Shown here: piece by piece, positions 7,550 to 9,612 of the stretch
Layout: the number at the start of each line of letters is the position of its first letter
Position numbering within the stretch: position 1 is the stretch's first letter
Origin: an uncultured Bacillaceae bacterium
GTDB lineage: Bacteria > Bacillota > Bacilli > Bacillales > Amphibacillaceae
Assembly (NCBI GenBank): GCA_945639745.1
Contig: CALZEK010000038.1
Location: forward strand, 1-9,612
Length of the DNA: 9,612 nt
Direction of reading: 5' to 3'
The notes under the pieces: model-generated
The model's input: the letters and a program-made list of their open reading frames with translations, nothing else
The model's database searches: none
What the model was told of the DNA's origin: nothing
Translations under genes and position numbers: made by a program

Positions 7550-8661
7550 GATTCATTACCATCCTTTTCGTCTTCTTTATCTTCTTCTTTTTTATCTTCT
7601 TCTTTTTTATCTTCTTCTTTTTTATCTTTGTCTTTTGCATTTTTTACATCGACATTAATATTATTTGATAAGAGGGTTTGACCTTTAATGACAACTTTAT
7701 TTTCTTTTTTAAGTTGGCCTTTAACTGCAGTTTCTTCAGTTTGTGTTTCTAAAATCTCTACATTTATCTTTTTAGCTCGTGAATCTTTAATAATATACAC
7801 ATAACTCTCTTCATCTGTCGTAATCACTGCTTCAGAAGGAACAATTAACTCATCTTCTTGTAATGTTTTTTCTAATGTTACTTCTGCCGCTTCACCTGGA
7901 TTAATTTTTCCATTTTCATTATCCACACTAACATCTAAGACATATTCACCATTTTCATTTGGCAAGGGGTCAATTGCTAGTATTTTTCCTGAATAAGTCT
8001 CATGATCAATTTCGACAGCTACTTCTTGACCTTTTTTAAATAATGTCCGTGTTTGCTGTGTCGTTGTGATGCGTACTTTTATTTTATCTAAATTGGCAAG
8101 CATCATTAAAGGCGCATCACTTGAAACAAAGCTGCCTGTTTCTTGTGAGAGACTTGCTACTTTTCCTTTACTAGGTGCTTCGATCGTTTCTTCAACAATT
8201 TCATCTTCAGGTTCTTCAAATTCTGCCGGTTGTTCTGGTTGCTCTGGTTGTTGTGGTTGTTCTTGCTGTTTTGGTTGTTGGTCTGTTTGTGCTGAATTTT
8301 GCGATGCTTCTTCAGGCAGTTCAGCTGCTTGTGCTGGAGCTTGCTCAATTGGTTGAGCTTGGGCAGGAATGGTTGATTCAATTACTGCCAAAGGATCTCC
8401 TTTTTTTACATTATCATCATTTGATACTTCTAACTTTATTAACTCACCTGGTTGACTGACAAGGACAGGTGTTTGTTTGATGGGTTGTGTTTGTCCAAAT
8501 AATACTTTTTCAGCGATTAAATCACCTTGTTTAACATTAGCAGTTTCAACAGGAATAACAGTATGTTTTGTTTCTTTTTCTGTTTCTTCTTCTGAATTCC
8601 CACAAGCGCTTAATATTAAAAGAAAGCTTATAAATAGCAATAACATTATTCTTTTTTTCAT
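7546..8661 (-). CDS. RND efflux periplasmic-adaptor-type lipoprotein (HlyD/MFP family)
   Basis: 371-residue membrane-fusion-type subunit of the pump encoded directly after it. A lipoprotein signal is clear: MKKR, hydrophobic 5-18, lipobox LSAC with Cys20, so it is tethered to the outer face of the membrane. Order of parts: first lipoyl half about 66-96 (QPGELIKLEVSNDDNVKKGD), a Q/P/E-rich linker 97-158, second lipoyl half 159-192 (APSKGKVASLSQETGSFVSS), beta-barrel about 193-265, membrane-proximal domain about 270-340, and a K/E/D tail 341-371 with three KKEED repeats. The linker takes the place where Gram-negative adaptors carry the helical hairpin that docks on TolC, which this organism lacks. 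An ATG at 8679 would add six residues (MGGFNR), but it is part of the Shine-Dalgarno GGGAGG, so ATG 8661 with a ten-base spacing is preferred. It is the first gene of the operon. Confidence 0.92.
   Translation of the reverse strand: MKKRIMLLLFISFLLILSACGNSEEETEKETKHTVIPVETANVKQGDLIAEKVLFGQTQPIKQTPVLVSQPGELIKLEVSNDDNVKKGDPLAVIESTIPAQAQPIEQAPAQAAELPEEASQNSAQTDQQPKQQEQPQQPEQPEQPAEFEEPEDEIVEETIEAPSKGKVASLSQETGSFVSSDAPLMMLANLDKIKVRITTTQQTRTLFKKGQEVAVEIDHETYSGKILAIDPLPNENGEYVLDVSVDNENGKINPGEAAEVTLEKTLQEDELIVPSEAVITTDEESYVYIIKDSRAKKINVEILETQTEETAVKGQLKKENKVVIKGQTLLSNNINVDVKNAKDKDKKEEDKKEEDKKEEDKEDEKDGNES
7579..7623 (-). repeat. Three exact 15-bp tandem repeats encoding KKEED
   Basis: Plus-strand unit ATCTTCTTCTTTTTT occurs three times without change (7579-7593, 7594-7608, 7609-7623), encoding residues 347-361 of the adaptor. 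The unit is a multiple of three, so copy-number change would alter tail length without breaking the frame. Degenerate lysine/acid-rich sequence continues on both sides. Confidence 0.9.
8188..8373 (-). repeat. Low-complexity Gln/Pro/Glu-rich coding segment of the adaptor
   Basis: Residues 97-158 of the adaptor are mostly Q, P, E and A (for example QQPEQPEQPAEFEEPEDE), written in DNA as imperfect repeats of TTGTTCTGG-like units on the plus strand (about 8221-8280). The segment separates the two lipoyl half-motifs and is predicted to be a flexible linker with an acidic end. Confidence 0.8.
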
Positions 8662-8671
8662 GCGATTAAAT

Positions 8672-8676
8672 CCTCC
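8672..8676 (-). promoter_or_regulatory. Ribosome binding site deciding the adaptor start
   Basis: Minus-strand GGAGG ten bases before ATG 8661. The competing ATG at 8679-8677 directly abuts this element and has no Shine-Dalgarno sequence of its own, as only AT-rich sequence with AAAGCAG lies before it. Confidence 0.65.
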
Positions 8677-8706
8677 CATTTACTGCTTTATATTTACCTA
8701 CCTCAT

Positions 8707-8734
8707 ATTTTACACGCGATTGGTTAGTTTACAA
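8707..8734 (-). promoter_or_regulatory. Candidate sigma-A promoter of the efflux operon
   Basis: Minus strand: -35 TTGTAA (4/6) at 8734-8729, a 16-base spacer, and -10 TAAAAT (5/6) at 8712-8707. The start would lie near 8700, about 40 bases before the adaptor ATG. This is the best promoter-like pair between the fabZ terminator and the adaptor gene. Confidence 0.45.
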
Positions 8735-8741
8735 GCAAACT
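8726..8741. promoter_or_regulatory. Candidate operator overlapping the -35 of the efflux promoter
   Basis: AGTTTACAAGCAAACT: five-base inverted arms AGTTT/AAACT around a six-base centre, covering the proposed -35 box. Size and position suit a TetR/MarR-type repressor of an efflux operon, but no regulator gene is in the window, so this is inference. Confidence 0.35.
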
Positions 8742-8885
8742 TCATCAGAATCGATTAGATTGTTAGGAGGATTCCTTCAAATATGTCAAAAGTATTAATT
8801 TTTGCTTAAGTGACTGGAAATAAAGCCTACTCGTCTTTACATTTTTGGAAGGTTTTAATTCAAGCACTTCTGAATAAAAGTTTCC
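8735..8885. other. Gene-free interval between fabZ terminator and efflux promoter
   Basis: No gene is supported in this stretch. It holds a plus-strand AGGAGG (8765-8770) followed 12 bases later by ATG with only eight codons before TAA (MSKVLIFA, 8783-8809), a minus-strand TTGACA without a well-spaced -10, and most of an imperfect inverted repeat at 8845-8887. It may be decayed sequence. Confidence 0.5.
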
Positions 8886-8887
8886 AA
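8845..8887. repeat. Imperfect inverted repeat beside the fabZ terminator
   Basis: TTGGAAGGTTTTAATTC (8845-8861) pairs with GAATAAAAGTTTCCAA (8872-8887) with a two-base mismatch and one bulged base, loop ten bases. Neither side is followed by a T-run in the sense of a terminator (A-rich sequence follows on both strands), so its role is unclear. Confidence 0.5.
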
Positions 8888-8920
8888 TAAAAAACCTACG
8901 ATTGAATTCAATCGTAGGTT
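8886..8920 (-). terminator. Rho-independent terminator after fabZ
   Basis: Perfect 12-bp arms AACCTACGATTG (8893-8904) and CAATCGTAGGTT (8909-8920) with a four-base AATT loop, followed on the minus strand by TTTTATT. The stem starts nine bases past the fabZ stop. The cleanest terminator in the window; it separates the fabZ operon from the efflux operon. Confidence 0.92.
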
Positions 8921-8929
8921 TATAATTAT

Positions 8930-9352
8930 TTATTTAATTGCAAAAGTAATTTCTGCTGTGCATGCTACTTCACCATTAACTTTAGCGATACCTTTACCCT
9001 TACCAATGGGTCCCTTCATGCGCATAATTTCAACTTCTAACTCAAGTTGGTCGCCTGGGACAACTTCTCTTTTAAAGCGGCATTTATCAACACCTGCTAA
9101 AAAACCAATTTTACCTTTATTCTCTTCCATATCAAGAACTGCAATGGCACCAACTTGTGCAAGTGCTTCTAATATTAAAACACCTGGCATAACGGGATGT
9201 GTTGGAAAGTGTCCTTGGAAAAAAGGTTCATTAATTGTTACATTTTTAATTCCAACTACACGTTTACCTTCTTCTTTTTCAGTTACTTTATCTACTAATA
9301 AAAACGGGTATCTATGTGGAATAATTTCTTTAATTGCTTGAGCATCTAACAT
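8930..9352 (-). CDS. fabZ: 3-hydroxyacyl-[acyl-carrier-protein] dehydratase FabZ
   Basis: 140-residue cytoplasmic enzyme of type II fatty acid synthesis that removes water from (3R)-hydroxyacyl-ACP to give trans-2-enoyl-ACP. Hot-dog fold with the characteristic active-site helix: [20 protein letters not shown] at 47-66, with catalytic His48 and Glu62. The N-terminal [17 protein letters not shown] (7-23) is the usual FabZ signature, and length is normal for the family. Start ATG 9352 is backed by AAAGGAGG six bases upstream. It lies 28 bases after the epuA-like gene and ends at a strong terminator, so it is the last gene of an operon that begins outside the window. A small EpuA-type gene in front of fabZ, downstream of flagellar rod-type genes, is a common Bacillaceae order (from memory). 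No anomaly seen. Confidence 0.97.
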   Translation of the reverse strand: MLDAQAIKEIIPHRYPFLLVDKVTEKEEGKRVVGIKNVTINEPFFQGHFPTHPVMPGVLILEALAQVGAIAVLDMEENKGKIGFLAGVDKCRFKREVVPGDQLELEVEIMRMKGPIGKGKGIAKVNGEVACTAEITFAIK

Positions 9353-9380
9353 GTTATTCCTCCTTTTATAGCGATTCTAT

Positions 9381-9587
9381 TTATTCTCTAATGAAGTCTA
9401 ATATATGTAGCCAAGTGGATGGTTTTAGCGCATCTAATTTATTACCATCACCCATAATTGCATAACCAAAAATCAAACCTGCAATTATACTTACAAGTAA
9501 TAAACCCAAAAAGAAGACAATTTTTACCCACAGACGCACTTTAAATTCACCTTTAAAATAACTTTCAAAAAATGATTTAATTTTCAT
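9381..9587 (-). CDS. EpuA-family small membrane protein (often labelled DNA-directed RNA polymerase subunit beta)
   Basis: 68-residue protein with a basic N-terminal stretch (KGEFKVRLWVK, 12-22), one hydrophobic helix at about 22-45 (IVFFLGLLLVSIIAGLIFGYAIMG) and a short outer tail. This fits the EpuA family (Pfam PF11772 from memory), which databases often name RNA polymerase subunit beta. Nothing in the sequence resembles an RNA polymerase subunit; a single-pass membrane protein of unknown role is what can be seen. The start ATG 9587 overlaps the stop of the preceding frame (TAATG) and has only a weak GGAA in front, which fits translational coupling. fabZ follows after 28 bases. Confidence 0.82.
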   Translation of the reverse strand: MKIKSFFESYFKGEFKVRLWVKIVFFLGLLLVSIIAGLIFGYAIMGDGNKLDALKPSTWLHILDFIRE

Positions 9588-9612
9588 TATAAATGTTCCG
9601 GATTTATCAGAT
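9587..9612 (-). CDS. 3' end of an upstream gene (partial)
   Basis: The last codons of a minus-strand frame, reading LINPEHL then TAA, end in a one-base overlap with the epuA start (TAATG). The TAATG junction and weak Shine-Dalgarno of epuA suggest it is a real coding end. In related Bacillaceae the gene in this position is often a flagellar rod/hook-basal-body protein (FlhP-like), but seven residues cannot identify it. Confidence 0.4.

Noticed and set aside
8157..8381. Minus-strand 74-codon Asn/Gln/Lys-rich frame inside the adaptor gene
   Set aside because: Frame-shifted reading of the same low-complexity DNA; the adaptor frame is intact across it.
8066..8459. Plus-strand frames rich in Cys/Ser/Gly and in Val/Leu (8066-8356 and 8175-8459) opposite the adaptor gene
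   Set aside because: They are antisense readings of the repetitive Q/P/E-coding segment; composition follows from the repeat and neither has a convincing ribosome binding site or family resemblance.
8477..8758. 93-codon plus-strand frame across the adaptor start and its promoter
   Set aside because: Runs antisense to the lipoprotein signal and the promoter; hydrophobicity is a by-product of AT-rich DNA.
8749..8784. Minus-strand TTGACA as a -35 of the efflux operon
   Set aside because: No -10 of quality at 16-18 bases; the nearest good match (TCTAAT) is 24 bases away.
8958..9341. 127-codon plus-strand frame opposite fabZ
   Set aside because: Antisense shadow of a fully conserved fabZ, with no ribosome binding site or recognisable domain.

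Overview
The window reads as ordinary chromosome of a low-GC Gram-positive bacterium of the Bacillaceae type, possibly one of the halotolerant genera (genus not determinable here). Grounds: AT-rich DNA with strong AGGAGG-type ribosome binding sites, a Bacillus-type lipoprotein adaptor paired with a SwrC/YerP-like RND pump, a typical Bacillus FabZ next to an EpuA-family small membrane protein, and a CcpA-type cre element. Every supported gene lies on the minus strand, so the biological order runs from high to low coordinates.

Layout in transcription order. (1) 9612-8886: the last codons of an unidentified gene overlap epuA (TAATG junction), then fabZ, closed by a strong hairpin terminator. (2) About 8885-8735: a gene-free stretch with an imperfect hairpin and a stray plus-strand ATG with a good Shine-Dalgarno. 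(3) 8734-4434: a two-gene efflux operon, an RND adaptor lipoprotein and a 1021-residue RND pump joined by a GTGA stop/start overlap, with a candidate promoter and operator in front and a hairpin terminator behind. (4) 4414-3500: a metallo-beta-lactamase-fold hydrolase starting just after that terminator and ending at a long, possibly bidirectional hairpin. (5) 3423-2086: a DUF2254 membrane protein with its own terminator. (6) 2060-1: an operon of a Tat-targeted gluconate-2-dehydrogenase-subunit-3-like protein and a GMC-family FAD oxidoreductase that runs off the left edge, preceded by a promoter with a perfect cre match at the predicted transcription start.

How the genes work together: the subunit-3 protein and the GMC flavoprotein should form a membrane-associated sugar or polyol dehydrogenase exported as a complex by the Tat pathway. 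The flavoprotein carries a four-cysteine cluster suggesting an Fe-S centre for passing electrons onward, and the cre site suggests repression when preferred carbon sources are present. The adaptor and RND pump form a drug or lipopeptide exporter adapted to a cell without an outer membrane. EpuA and FabZ belong to an upstream operon. I see no mobile elements, CRISPR arrays, tRNA or rRNA genes, and no convincing novel multi-gene system. The points worth a second look are regulatory (cre site, operator) and structural (Fe-S motif, unusual adaptor linker and tail), plus several start-codon corrections.
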